Below, one piece after another: positions 44,920 through 56,255 of a stretch of 64,000 nucleotides of DNA; position 1 is the first letter of the stretch; each line of letters begins with the position of its first letter. A model generated the notes under the pieces. That model saw only the letters and a program-made list of their open reading frames with translations, searched no databases and was not told the origin of the DNA. Made by a program: the position numbers and the translations under genes. Origin of the DNA: Bagarius yarrelli (lineage: Eukaryota; Chordata; Actinopteri; Siluriformes; Sisoridae); assembly GCA_005784505.1 (NCBI GenBank), contig VCAZ01000049.1:3025501-3089500 (forward strand). Reading direction: 5' to 3'.

Positions 44920-45460
44920 ACTACAGATCGATACACCAACATTTTTGCCGATAGTTAAGCCTTTTCCTCATTAACGGATATCGGATTTGTAATATCGGTC
45001 CCGCCAATATATGGACATCTCGTGGACATGTTGAGAATTGCGGCAATAATCGCCATTATGATGTTGCTATGTGAGAAGAAACGATTTCTTTATTACGGGT
45101 TTGTGAACCTGATAATATCTTTTATTTAACAAAGACGTCTTAATGACGGTGAGTTTATATTTCGTTTTTTAAATATTTATATTTATATTATTTGGTTAAT
45201 TAGAAATATTTTCGCTCTGAATAAGGGCGTCTGCCAAATGCCACAACTGTCAATGTACATCACGGTATTGACAGTTGTCAGTGCTGTAAATAAAATTGCT
45301 TGTTTAGTTAAGTATTGTTGGTATCGTTGTGTTGAATCAGAAATAAAACAATAAATAAATATCGATGCTGCATATCAGTTATCGGTTACACAAACTAAGA
45401 TTAAAAACATTATTTTATCGGTTCTGATAAATCAGTATCAGTCGATTGATCATCTCTTTA
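44920..45460. mobile_element. Candidate non-autonomous DNA transposon with ATCGG/CGATA ends
   Basis: The left side has CAGATCGATACACCAAC, GCCGATAG and GGATATCGGATTTG; the right side has TATCAGTTATCGG, TTTATCGGTTCTG and CAGTATCAGTCGATTGATC. Reading the right end on the minus strand gives GATCAATCGACTGATAC, similar to the left. A SINE tail fragment (AAGGGCGTCTGCCAAATGCC) sits inside at 45225-45242. No clean target duplication is seen. Confidence 0.4.
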
Positions 45461-45570
45461 CTGAAAAAAACCCTCTAATCAAACTCAGCTGGGAATGTGA
45501 AAACCTTGAAAAACCTTTGCTTGGTTATAATATAAATATTAAAATGTATATATTACAGTATACTATTTTT

Positions 45571-45578
45571 GTATATAT

Positions 45579-45640
<62 letters not shown>
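45571..45640. repeat. (TA)n microsatellite
   Basis: A TA tract of about 70 bp with one AA break at 45590. Confidence 0.97.
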
Positions 45641-45642
<2 letters not shown>

Positions 45643-45689
45643 AATACTGTTGTCATACATGTTTTAGTTATTAGAAGAGTGTTGTTCAC

Positions 45690-45757
45690 ACAGAGAGAGA
45701 GAGGGGGAAAGAGAGAGAGAGGAATAGCAATAGCGAAAGTGTAATAGAGAGAGAGAG

Positions 45758-45792
<35 letters not shown>

Positions 45793-45872
45793 TAATGAAA
45801 GACAGGAATAGAGAGAGAGGAATAGAAAGAAAGAGAGGAGGAGAGATACAGAAGGAGGGGGATTATAGAAAA
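45690..45872. repeat. (GA)n-rich polypurine tract
   Basis: Blocks of GAGAGA broken by GGGGAAA and GGAATAG. The + strand is mostly purine. Both-strand frames through it are repeat translations. Confidence 0.93.
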
Positions 45873-46519
45873 ATAAACTGATGTAACGTCTTGTTTTAGT
45901 AAAGTGTGTTGCAATGTGTTGCGATATGTATGATATTGCAATATATCGTAATATATATTGTATTTTGACCCATGTATCGTATCGTCCGTCCCTTGGCAAT
46001 GGTTATCCTTCAATACCAACAGCAGCATTATTACAGTACCAGAGACGAATCACAGCAAGCTTCTGTCAGCAGATGTGAATTTTAAAGGAATGCTTTGTCA
46101 GTGTAAAAACCACTTAGGTTACAACACACATTTACATCTTTAAAATACAAACAAACAAGTGTGTTTAGTTCAAATCTGTTCTTCTACCAACATTGTTGCA
46201 GACAGTAGAAGGAACATTTCATAAACAGACATGTTAAACATCTCTGCTTTACAAAAAAAGCGCTCTCATCTCTCAATCAAACCCTGAACCGGGGAACGTT
46301 TACATCTTCTTAATTCTCCTGAACATTAGACAGTCAGTTTGGTTGTCTGTTTAATGGTAGAACAAAGCCTAAAAAAGTCTGGGTTCAGGATCAGAAGCTT
46401 TTTTTTTTTAACTTGTCTGGAGAAAATAGTCTGTATTTTTTTAAACACATGAATCAGCCCTACCCTCTGAATTCCCTTTTTTTTGCTTACTCTTGGCCTT
46501 GGAGTGAGGTCAGGAGTTT

Positions 46520-46900
46520 AATGGGAAAAACATTTGAAGCGGCGGCACTAAAACCGGAGCCTCAGCGAAAGAGCTGGCGCATTTTAGAGCACATTAACCC
46601 TCGGCACCTCGACGGCCCTCTACCGGAAACCGGAAAGGTCTAGCGCCGAAATGATGAAATAGAAAAAAAGGCCATTCGAGAGCAGAGTGCTGTCATTTGT
46701 TGCCATTGATTGGACTGTGTAAATGGCATGGTGGCCTTGATGCATCAGAGTGCTGAGTTAACGGAGTTAAACACCAGGCTGATGAACCATGTGGCCACAA
46801 CAGAGACGTTTGATTAAAGCTGAGCCATTCTTAGACGAAGAGCAGAGCTGAAACCAAGTCTTCGGTTTGTAGGGTAAAATCGATTCGTTTTCACCGACTC
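46520..46900 (+). promoter_or_regulatory. Unique intron 2 block, candidate conserved non-coding element
   Basis: A non-repetitive block with raised G+C near 46530-46640 and AT-rich, site-dense sequence after it (GTTGCCATTGATTGGACTG, GATTAAAGCTGAGCC). No exon-like frame with splice signals was found. Constraint is an inference. Confidence 0.3.
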
Positions 46901-47202
46901 CTCTTTCTTCCATTTGTTTTATCATCGTACCAATTCACCTGACTAAACGGTGTCACAGATTTTACCAAGACTTATTTGTCATTTTTTTTTTTAGGTCTGA
47001 CCTGAAAAAACAACTTTAAAAATGCTATTTTCAAAAAAAAAAAAAAAAAAAAAACGTGCGTCGTGTCCCAGCGTGATCGCGACCTGTTTGTGTTATGATA
47101 GCAGCATTTTTTTCCTTTCATACATATTAAAATTGTTTTCTCTCATGCACACATGATTTTTTGAGGGCGCTGCTCATGACAGCATGGTAAGCCGGGCCTC
47201 AT

Positions 47203-47375
47203 GTGCGTGTGTGCGTGTGTGTGTATGTGCGTGCAAACAAAATACTGTCCCATTTAACGCTGCAGCCGCATCTCTTGTTAACACGCCGGCGTGTGTTTGT
47301 CTGCACCCATGCCGTCTCTTTGTTTGATAAAACTCTCCAAGGGCAGCTAATTCTTGAAGTGTCAAGTAGCGGGTC

Positions 47376-47416
<41 letters not shown>

Positions 47417-47564
47417 GGGGAAAGGTGATCAAACATACCAGGCTGGGCTTAGTCACCTCACACCAGCAGCGATGTAATCTCTCCCAGCATTTAGCATTAC
47501 GTTGTGATGCATCTCTTTCAGGACTTCTACTTGTGTGTGTGTGTCTGTGTGTGTGTGTGTGTGT
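47203..47564. repeat. Cluster of three (TG)n tracts
   Basis: TG tracts at about 47203-47224, 47379-47412 and 47533-47564 in the same orientation, with unique sequence between them. They generate Val/Cys-rich and Thr/His-rich frames on the two strands. Confidence 0.93.
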
Positions 47565-48130
47565 GATGCACAGTTTAAATATACAGTGGAAACAGTAGCC
47601 ATCTTGCATGAGGAAACCCTGGAGGTGATAATAGGATTTATACAGACTCGTAAACTAGGGTGTCATGTTTACGGTCTTAGTGTGGGTGGATTCACCACTA
47701 CAGAAAGTTGCACAATAAAAAGTCTGAGACTAAGCCAGAGTGTTAACCTGCACTAGAACAACAACAACAACAACAAAAAGACGGTTTAGTTTAATAAGCA
47801 ACACTTTACTCAGTTATATCATTGTTTGTCATGAATTGTTTTTACATCATTTGATTATTTTAATCTTTTTTTTTTTATTAAAATTAATTCATTTTAAAAA
47901 TAATATGATAGCTGTAATATCTTTGTTCAGGCTATAGTCCCATTTTCTCTGCTTTTAGAACCCCTTTTTCATGAGAATATTCATTTATTTTGGCAGACTT
48001 TACTTCAGCACTCTTTATTCATGTGACAATTAAATTAAATCTTCACATTATGTATAGAACATAAACTTTATGCCCCAACGTTGCCACCGCGCCCGGCCCC
48101 GCGTACAAACACGTGTTTTCTCTAGGGGTG

Positions 48131-48323
48131 CAGGGGTGGGCAATCTCGGTCCTGGAGGGTCGGTGTCCTGCAGAGTTTTAGCTCCAACCCCAATCAAACA
48201 CACCTGAACCAGCTTATTAAGATCTTGCTAGGTGTACTTGAAACTTACAGGTAAGTGTGTGGAGGCAAGTTGGAGCTAAACTCAAGGACTCAAGCCCTCC
48301 AGGGCCGAGATTGCCCACCCCTG
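48131..48323. mobile_element. Palindromic hAT-like MITE, 193 bp
   Basis: The left end CAGGGGTGGGCAATCTCGG and the reverse complement of the right end agree for about 28 of 30 bases. No coding capacity. The 8-bp flanks (TAGGGGTG and TCCTGGAG) do not match; instead the right flank TCCTGGAGGGTCACCATCCTG looks like the inside of another copy, so this may be an insertion into a related element. Confidence 0.8.
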
Positions 48324-48949
48324 TCCTGGAGGGTCACCATCCTGTTCATTGCACCCTATTCAGCTAATCATGTCTTTTAAGCTTGTTTAAAAAAATCCAT
48401 GTTTTGTGGTTTGAAATAAGGAAACTCTGCAGGGCTTTTGCCCCTTTAGAAACTGAGTTTGATAACCCTCATCTAAAGAATTGCCATCATGCTTTTGTAG
48501 GTTGTGAGATATATTTATTTCTTAACTGGAACTAAAAAACTCAAACACTGTTCCAGCATGGACAAAGCCTCAGATCCTCATGGAGACATGTGTTATGGTT
48601 AAAATTTAAGGGTCCTGGCACAGTTTCAACCCCACCAAACACTTTGGGATAGAACACAGACCTTCTCACTCAACATTTAGTGTCTGTTCTCATTTATATT
48701 ACTAGGGCTGAATAGGAAAATCCCAAAGCCACACTTCCAAAAATATTTCCAAAGATTTTAGTCAGGACATTATCTATAATCACACACTTATTGGTTCCTA
48801 CATCATGTTAGGGAGTTTTTGTGACACTGTTGCAACAGGATTGCTTATTAGGAATAAATATACATTTAATTATTAAAAAAAAAAAATTGAATATTTGTAT
48901 TTCTACTTGAAACAATAAACAATAAATACAAATAAAATTGAAATCTTTT

Positions 48950-49288
48950 TTTATCTTCTATACCCGCTTATTCCCTAATTCGGGGTCACAGGGATCTGCT
49001 GGAGTCTATCCCAGCCATCTCTGAAAGGGTAAAAGGCAGGAGGGGTACACCCTGGACAGGTCGCCAGTTCATCACAGGGCCACACACACACTCATTTCTA
49101 TGGGCAATTTTTAATTACTAATCAATCTAACATACATGTTTTTGACTGTGGGAGGAAACCGAAGAACCTGGAGTAAACCCACGAAAACAACATGCAAATT
49201 CCACACAGAAAGGCCCCTTCTCAGGAATCGAACCCGGGCCTTCTTGCTGTAAGAAAACAGTGCTAACCACTAAGCCACGGTCATGCTG
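48950..49288 (-). mobile_element. tRNA-derived SINE, family C, near full length
   Basis: The minus strand starts with a tRNA-like head (GTGGCTTAGTGGTTAGCAC as A-box region, CCGGGTTCGATTCC as an intact B box), continues through GGTTTCCTCCCACAGTC and ends with GCTGGGATAGACTCCAGCAG and CCTGTGACCCCGAATTAGG. A second copy lies at 53570-53912. Confidence 0.85.
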
Positions 49289-49304
49289 AATTGAATTATT
49301 AATA

Positions 49305-49350
49305 CTTAAAAAAAAGATGGTCGGGTGTCCCAATACTTTTGACCATATAG
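49305..49350 (+). mobile_element. Tc1-like element terminal fragment
   Basis: GGTCGGGTGTCCCAATACTT followed by TTGACCATATAGC matches the end of the element also seen at 23500-23552. It is next to the family C SINE. Confidence 0.55.
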
Positions 49351-50136
49351 CATATGTCAGTAGCCCTCGATGACAAACCACATATTTGTTTGCGCTGCCT
49401 GTGCGCTGAGTGTATCTCTGACACTGGGCACTTCAGCACTCTAATGCTAATACACTGCTTTATAGTCCTGTCATGCCTGTTTAGGCTGTTTAACGCTCGA
49501 ACATCTCTCTGGTTGGTTGGACCCATATGTCATTCGGAGAGAGAGAGAGCGAGAGAGAGAGTGCGCTTTGCTCTGAAGCGGCTCTGACATGCAACGAGCC
49601 ATGGTGCTTGATACGAAAGTTAGAAATATGCTGTCTCTGCTCATCAGGTTATTCTGTTTACAAGCACAGCAACTCCACCCGCTTCTACACACAGTCGGAC
49701 TAAGAAGAACAAAACTTTCCTGTTCTAATGGTATTTTGTAGCAAGGATGCATAACAAGCTTTTTTTTATCCTTTCTTCCAGTGCTATAGGAATGTGGCTG
49801 TCTGATCTGCATCTGCAGCCGTATCGATGAAAGTATGCCCGTCATCTAACTGTCTGCTTTTGTAGGGTACCATGTGCTGGAAACACATCTGGTCGGTAAA
49901 ATAAGCATGCTTTTGTAATCGACCTTTCCACCGGGTCAGTTATTGTCTCTGCACAACAGAAATGTGAGCATTGGTAGCCACAGGGCTTCGTAAGCTGTTG
50001 TTGAAGTTTATTTGTTTTTTTAAATTCATAATTTTTTTTTTTTAATATTTCATTGATTTGCTTTTTTTTTATTTACTAATTAAGCACACAAGACAAACTG
50101 TGTTCTTTGGCCTGGATGGACACTTGATGCTATATC

Positions 50137-50364
50137 GGGGGAAGTGGTAGCGCAGTGGTAAAGGTGTTGGACTGCTTATTGGAAGATCAGGGTTTGATTC
50201 CCAGCACCACCAAGCTACCACTGTTGGCCCCTGAGAAAGGCTCCTAACCTCCAATTGCTCAGTTGTTTTAAAGAGATAAATGTAAGTTGCTCTGGATAAG
50301 GGTGTTTGCCCTGGTCTTTCTGGTGTCACTTCAACACCTTAACCACTAAGCCACCACTTCCCCA
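50137..50364 (+). mobile_element. Family A SINE with an inverted second head
   Basis: A SINE on + (50137-50310, GGGGAAGTGGTAGCGCAGTGG at the start, tail to GGTGTTTGCC) is directly followed by a head fragment in the opposite orientation (50311-50364, ending CAACACCTTAACCACTAAGCC, ACCACTTCCCC). The two heads form about 33-bp inverted arms about 160 bp apart. Confidence 0.85.
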
Positions 50365-50384
50365 CACCTGACAGTTCAGAGTAA

Positions 50385-50890
50385 TTAATTTGGAATCACC
50401 GATATTTTAGAATAGCCAATAGAATTACCGATATTTTATTGGGATCACTAATATTCCAAATGACCTAATAGCCAATAGGAATCACTGATAATTTGGATCA
50501 GCCAATAGGAATCACTGACATTTCAGAATAGCTAATCGGCAGCACTGATATTTTAGGATAGATAATAGGTAGTCACTGATATTTTAGGATAGGCAATAAC
50601 AATCACTGATAATTAGGAATAGCCAATAGGAATCAATCCATTTTTTTTTTAATATTCAGTTGAATCAATGCAATTTTAGAAGAATAGGAAACTAATAGAT
50701 ATTACAGTTATGTTGGAATAATCACTGACGTTTGGATGTTGGAACCAGAAGTGTGAAACTGCTCACTCATATTGTGATTTGAGGATTTATTCCTAAAAAG
50801 ATCACTGATGTTTTAGAAATCCAATTTAGTGCTGTTTAGGAAACGCTAATATGGATCGAAGATATTTCAGAATAACCAGTACTTGTTATT
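50385..50890. repeat. Degenerate ~33-36-bp tandem repeat with CCAAT cores
   Basis: The unit is roughly GGAATCACTGATATTTTAG followed by AATAGCCAATA. It recurs at about 50390, 50420, 50450, 50490, 50515, 50545, 50575, 50600 and 50630, then continues in a worn form (ATCACTGACGTTTGGA, GATCACTGATGTTTTAG) to about 50890. It is not a family I recognise. Confidence 0.8.
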
Positions 50891-51079
50891 CTGCTAATAG
50901 GGTCTAGTGATGGGTTTTAAATGCAGCTTGTCCATAATTCATCATATTTTGTGTTAACAATCCCCCGGTGCAATATGATAAGGATTAATCTAAAATCCAT
51001 TTACTACTGTAACGATTAATTATCTTTTTTCATCATTAAGCATTAAACTGTCTCTCTCAAGGTATCCAAGATTCAATTT

Positions 51080-51660
51080 TTTTTTTTCCTGGCATATCGA
51101 TCCTTGTGTGTTTATGCTGAGAATCAGTGCTGCAGCTGAAAGCAGACCGACCAACAAGTGTCTCATTAGGCGGAGGAGATGCTGTGGAATCAGATGACTT
51201 GGCATTGGGGTTAATAGCCTCGCTTGGCTCATGCCAGCAGCACGGCTTCATTCATTACAGCATGCAGCCAAGCAACGCTGCTCATCATGACTAACAATAG
51301 CCCGGCTTCATTAACGAAAATTTTCAAATCATGACATTAAAACATGAGCGACGTTTGCGTGCCCTTACCTAAACATGGTTAAGAAGGTTGAAGTGAAAGA
51401 GTGTCACATGATGCTGTTCTAATCGCTCTCGTTAATCAGATATGGGTTTCGGATCAAACTGTTATTTTTGTCGAGCGTAAGCAGAAACATATGGAGGCTA
51501 CGCTTGATGAGGCAAGATGCTCGGTTCTAATAATACATGCAAATGCTTGGAGTAAAACCTGGCAACGTCAGCGCTATCAGCGGTTTCGCAGCGATTTCAT
51601 TCTTAAAATAATTCTCAAAGCCCTGGTGGTTTGGCCATTGTGTAAGAGACCATGCAGACG
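51080..51660 (+). promoter_or_regulatory. Unique intron 2 block, candidate conserved non-coding element
   Basis: About 580 bp with no repeat, mixed composition and several ATTA-type cores (CATTCATTACAGCATGC, AATAGCCCGGCTTCATTAACG). No gene is visible. Conservation is an inference from texture only. Confidence 0.28.
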
Positions 51661-53120
51661 GTTCAGCCATCTATGGTAGCCGGCTCAGTTGAGCAACGCT
51701 TTGCAGTCGCTCCAGCCGCACCAGTCTGCCATGTCAGATGAGTCACAGCATACGTTCTGGCTCGCACCGAGGAGCATTGAACTCGAATGAAAAAGAAGCC
51801 CGACCACATGGATACAGCACATTTCTCCTCCAGAGTAAAGAGCGTGCTCGGCCCATGGCGCGCCGCAACAGCTGCTCATCAAGAGCTGTTGCGTAAGCAG
51901 GAAAAGGTTGGGAGGGAGCTTTGCAGAGGTGGAGTGGAAAGAAGGAGGAGGGGGGGTGGTATGTGATGTGTAATGGTCCCAGCTGCGTGTGATGGCGAGC
52001 AGGCCGCAGGAGCAATCATATGTTCCCAGGACAACATGAGCTTTCTAGATCCACTGGACCAATTCTGTGCCATAACACATCGTTCAGCTGCATTTCCCAC
52101 CATGTGGCTGATTGAAGCTGAATACAGGAAAATCACTGCACATGGCTTCACTCACATTTTTGTATTCCAAATAACTAACTATTTCTTTTTACAGGCTTCT
52201 ACACGTCCAAATATTTTTCTAGCAAAAAAAGAAAAGAATCCTCTTAAAAACCTACTTTACTTAATGGCTAAAACATTAAACTTGAAATAATAAACCTAGT
52301 TTTTCTTCAGCCATTAGAAATAAAAATGTAAATCCTAGCAATAATTACACTTCCCAAAGCGAGCTGGGATTTTTAGATGCAATCTACAAAAGTGCCTTAC
52401 GTTTTATTACCAATAAATAAATTTGGGGCTTAGCGCAGGAATATATATGAAAAAGCTAATAAGAGCTAGCTGTTATTAACTACTATGTAGGTTTTTTCTT
52501 TTTTTTTTTTTAATTATTATTATTATTTATTTTTTTACTCGCTTTATCTCTCTCTCTCTCTCTCGCTCTCTCTCGTCTCTCTCTCTTTCTTTGCTCCCGG
52601 TTCTTTGTTTTTAATCAGTGTGGGGACACAAACTTGTTTAATAAAGAAGATTTGCAATCAAGCCAATTTTTTGCTACTTTTTTTTTTTTTTTTTTTTTTT
52701 TGTTTCGCAAAAAGACGACGGGATTTTTTTTTTTTTCATAGTGTGCAGCTGTAAGTAAGAGCTATGAAACCTGACATATCCTGCAGGGTGTTGAAAGAAC
52801 ACCTACGGCTTTTTCTGGGCAAATAAATACCGCAGGGTAAATTCAACACTGTAGGTGTTTATTTATCATTAAACTGGGGATTTTTTTATATAAAATAAAA
52901 TTTTATAGATAAAATAATGATTTTAAATCCTTTTGTTTTCTGCTTTATTAAAACACTTACAATAGTATTTATTATTTGTGTTATTATTTTATCTGTAATA
53001 ATAAAAAACATTCTAGACTGCTGATAATAGAATTCTGGCCTGTTTTGCCAGGTCCATGTTCAGCATGGAATTCCTTTGTCATTTCACGCTCTATAGTGTT
53101 GCCTAGAGACTTGTTTGAAA

Positions 53121-53278
53121 GTTGGTGGCTCATGGTTAAGGTGTTGGACTACCAACCCGAAGATTGTGGGTTCGATTTCCAGCTCCACCAAGCCACCACT
53201 GCTGGGCCCCTGAGCAAGGCCCTTAACCCCCAATTGCTCAGTTGTACAAATGATACAAATGTAAGTTGCTGGATAACA
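53121..53278 (+). mobile_element. tRNA-derived SINE, family A
   Basis: GTTGGTGGCTCATGGTTAAGG (head with the same CATGG variant seen at 33818 and 34710), GGGTTCGATTTCC (B box), GGGCCCCTGAGCAAGGCCC, then ATGTAAGTTGCTGGATAAC. The tail is short. Confidence 0.87.
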
Positions 53279-53337
53279 TTTTCTCTTAAAAAGCTCCAAA
53301 AATACTCAAAAAATCTTGTCTTTATTTGTTAAATTTA

Positions 53338-53455
53338 CTAGTAAAATTTGGTTTTTTCGCATATCCCATCCTAAAAAGTTGAGGTCAGAGCACAGGGTCA
53401 GCTATGATACAGCGCCCCTGGAGCAGGAATGGTTAATGGTCTTGCTTGAAAAAGT
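53338..53455 (-). mobile_element. tRNA-derived SINE, family B, 3' half
   Basis: On + it reads TTTTTCGCATATCCCATCC, TTGAGGTCAGAGCACAGGG, CAGCTATGATACAGCGCCCC, as in the copy at 35270. The tRNA-like head is missing. Confidence 0.78.
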
Positions 53456-53569
53456 TAGGTTTTCTTCACACCAATGTTTCTGTCATCAAATTACATGGTA
53501 ACATAAAACTTATTTCTGCCCCCTGAGATGCCCCAAGTGCCTGTGAATAAGCATGCAACATTCAAAGTC

Positions 53570-53912
53570 ATTCATTTATCTTCTATACCCACTTATTTCC
53601 TAATTCGGGATCACAGGGATCTGCTGGAGCCTATTCCAGCCCGGAATGGCGAAAGGCAGGAGGGGTACACCATGGACAGGTTGCCAGTCCATCAAAGGGC
53701 CACACACACTCACACCTATTCCTATGGGCAATTAGGAATCATCAATTAACCTAACATACATGTTTTTGGACTGTGAGGGAAAACCGGAGTAACCAGAGTA
53801 AACCCACGCAAGCATGGGGAGAACACGCAAATTCCCAACACAGAAATGTCCCTGCCCTGGGACCTTCTTTTGTGAGGCAACAGTGCCAACCACTAAGCCA
53901 CCATGCTGCCCT
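53570..53912 (-). mobile_element. tRNA-derived SINE, family C, near full length
   Basis: It matches 48950-49288 from end to end: TCTATACCCACTTATTTCC, CGGGATCACAGGGATCTGC, CAATTAGGAATCATCAATTAACC and, on the minus strand, GGGCAGCATGGTGGCTTAG as the head. The B-box region is damaged (GGGACCTTCTTTTG). Confidence 0.85.
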
Positions 53913-54619
53913 ATTTAAAGTCTCTATCACTAAAATTCTGTAGAAGGTTATCTAAAGAGAGGTAAAGACGTCTCACACTGAAAGCCAACAGTGTTGTTAA
54001 TAATTTTATATCAGACTTGTAGCGATAAAAGGGTTATCAAACGGGTGACTTGCTTATGTTTTATTCTTTACATAGACAATAGAATTTCTGCAAACATTAC
54101 ACGCAAGAGCTGAAGGTCGCACACAATTACTGGGGTTTTTTCCTTCTATTTAACAATGCGCTGCTAAATGCCTGTGTGTACGAGCTCACTTGATGCAGGC
54201 TTCCCTGCACTTACACATCCTAACTGTTGGACTGGGCTTGTGCAACACACCGCATCTTATTAAAGCTATGCGTCGTGGTCTGAATTGCATGTTTATTCTC
54301 TGCTGTTGCATGTTACATGTTTTATTACACTTGAGGGCGTTGAATGCTGCACAGCACAAACAACAAACAGTTGGGTTTTAGGGTGAAAGTCATGCAAATC
54401 CGGGTGTGAAATATTTGATTTTTGTTTTCTTGTGTGGGGTCCGGGGTTTAGTGTTGACCAGATTATTGTAGATTTTAGGGCAAATATTTAGACCTGCTGT
54501 AGTCGTCCCCCTGCAGATACTCCTGTCTGGTGTAAATTTGCTGTAGAGGAAAGAAGCTCACACTCATATGATATTGAATTATATTTTTATTTTAGTTTCT
54601 TCTTAAGCAACAAACTTTG

Positions 54620-55580
54620 TTATCAGTATTACCATCATCATCATCATCATCATCGTCATAACCACCATAATCATCACCACTATTATTATTACCAGCATTA
54701 ACATCATCATGACCACTCTGATTATTACCGACATCACTACCACCATCATCATCATCATCATCATTACCACCAATAACAACACTATTATTATTACTGACAC
54801 CACCACCATTATCGTTGCCAATACCACCACTATCATTATTATCACCACCACCACCAATCATCATCATTCTCACCAATACCACCATTATCATTATTACCGA
54901 CACCAACACCACCATCCTCTGTAATACCAACACTAACATTATTATCGACACCACCAACATCCTCCACATTACCACCACTGTTATTATTACCAACACCACC
55001 ATTATCACTATTATCCTCAGCAATACCACAATTATCATTATTACCACCACTATTAGCATTATCCTTATCAATACCACCACTATCATTATTACCGACACCA
55101 CCCCCATCCTCCCCAATACCACCACTATTATTATTACCAACACCACCATTATCACAATCATCCTCACCAATACCACCACTATTATTATTACCAACACCAT
55201 TATTATCACTATCATCCTCACATATACCACAATTATCATTATTACCATCACTATTAGCATTATCCTTATCAATACCACCACTATCATTATTACTGACACC
55301 AACACCACCATCATCATCATCCTTGGTAATACCACCACTAACATTATTATCGACACCACCACCATCCTCCCCAATACCACCACTATTATTATTATTATCC
55401 TCACCTATACCACAATTATCATTATTACCACCTCTATTAGCATTAACCTTATCAATACTACTACTATCATCATTACCACCACCACCACTATTACTATTAT
55501 CAGCATCATTGTTACAATTACTACTAATATTAACACCACCATTATCATTATCAGTATCTTTATATTATTGTTAATATTAT
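54620..55580. repeat. Trinucleotide array of ACC, ATT and ATC units, ~960 bp
   Basis: The + strand is made almost only of A, C and T in triplets such as ACCACC, ATTATT and ATCATC. Longer units of about 40-120 bp (for example ATTACCAACACCACCATTATC) recur several times. Because the period is three, frames of 268-270 codons stay open on both strands; these are not genes. Confidence 0.95.
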
Positions 55581-56117
55581 TTCAAAGCCTGTCTATATTT
55601 CAGATGTGGGCTCGTGGTTGAAAACCTGGCATATGTGTGTAAAATCTGTTAAACTTTATGAACTGTATTATGGGGACATATTGTCGAATAATTTTTTTAA
55701 TAATGTGAATAAATATCCATCGTGATTATGGCGTGTCAAAACACCTACAGAAACTAATCTGGTACCTCTGAGGTAAGTCTGAATAATCAGTAAATGAACT
55801 GTGATTTGTTGGAGTGAAGGTGATAATGAGATATCATTACACTCTATTTAAGGACGCTTTAGTCTAGTATTGTAGTGATTCAAACTGGTGCTGAAACATG
55901 TTCTGCAAACAGGTTTTTAAAAAGAAATTTGGCTGGTTATGGTTCGAAATTGTATAAAAATGGAAGAGTTCACTTTGCAAAAGCCCAAATTTTTTAGAAT
56001 GTACAGTCTATAGAGGACATCCTACAAATTCATCTAATGTCTTCATATTTAGATATAATCAAATCTCAAATCCGTCGTATGGTGATCTCTGATGACGGTT
56101 TTTTTTGTCCTATATAG

Positions 56118-56255
56118 GTACCTGCTCATTACGGACAGCAGGGCATGGGAGGCTACTGTCCTCAGGGTCAGCCTGGGTACTATAGTCAGTCTCAGCAATC
56201 CCAGCAGCCACCTCAGCAGCCACCCTATAGCCAGTCTCGGACTACCACACAGCAG
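56118..56255 (+). CDS. arid1b: ARID1B (BAF250b), exon 3
   Basis: This encodes residues 424-469, starting VPAHYGQQGMGGYCPQGQ and ending SRTTTQQ. It aligns with mammalian PPQYGQQGVSGYCQQGQ, and the Cys after GGY favours ARID1B over ARID1A, which has Gly there. The segment is Gln/Pro/Tyr-rich and disordered. The acceptor is TTTTTTTTGTCCTATATAG; the exon, like exon 2, begins with GT (GTACCT). The donor is CAG|GTAAAG. It is 138 bp and phase 0 at both ends, so it can be skipped without a frameshift. Confidence 0.93.

Larger units (their letters stand above)
36710..56117 (+). other. arid1b: arid1b intron 2 (19,408 bp)
   Basis: No second gene is recognisable on either strand. The content is SINEs, LINE and DNA-transposon relics, microsatellites and unique stretches, listed separately. 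Blocks without named content are 38530-39510, 39545-40245, 41215-42825, 45875-46510, 47565-48125, 51665-53115 (apart from short CT and T runs near 52500-52720) and 53915-54615. Confidence 0.85.

Noticed and set aside
45525..46028. 167-codon minus-strand frame rich in Ser, Leu, Tyr and Ile
   Set aside because: It runs through (TA)n and (GA)n microsatellites and has no real protein content.
54592..55621. Long open frames of 268-270 codons on both strands
   Set aside because: They arise from a triplet repeat with few stop codons; both strands being open is a sign of repeat, not of a gene.
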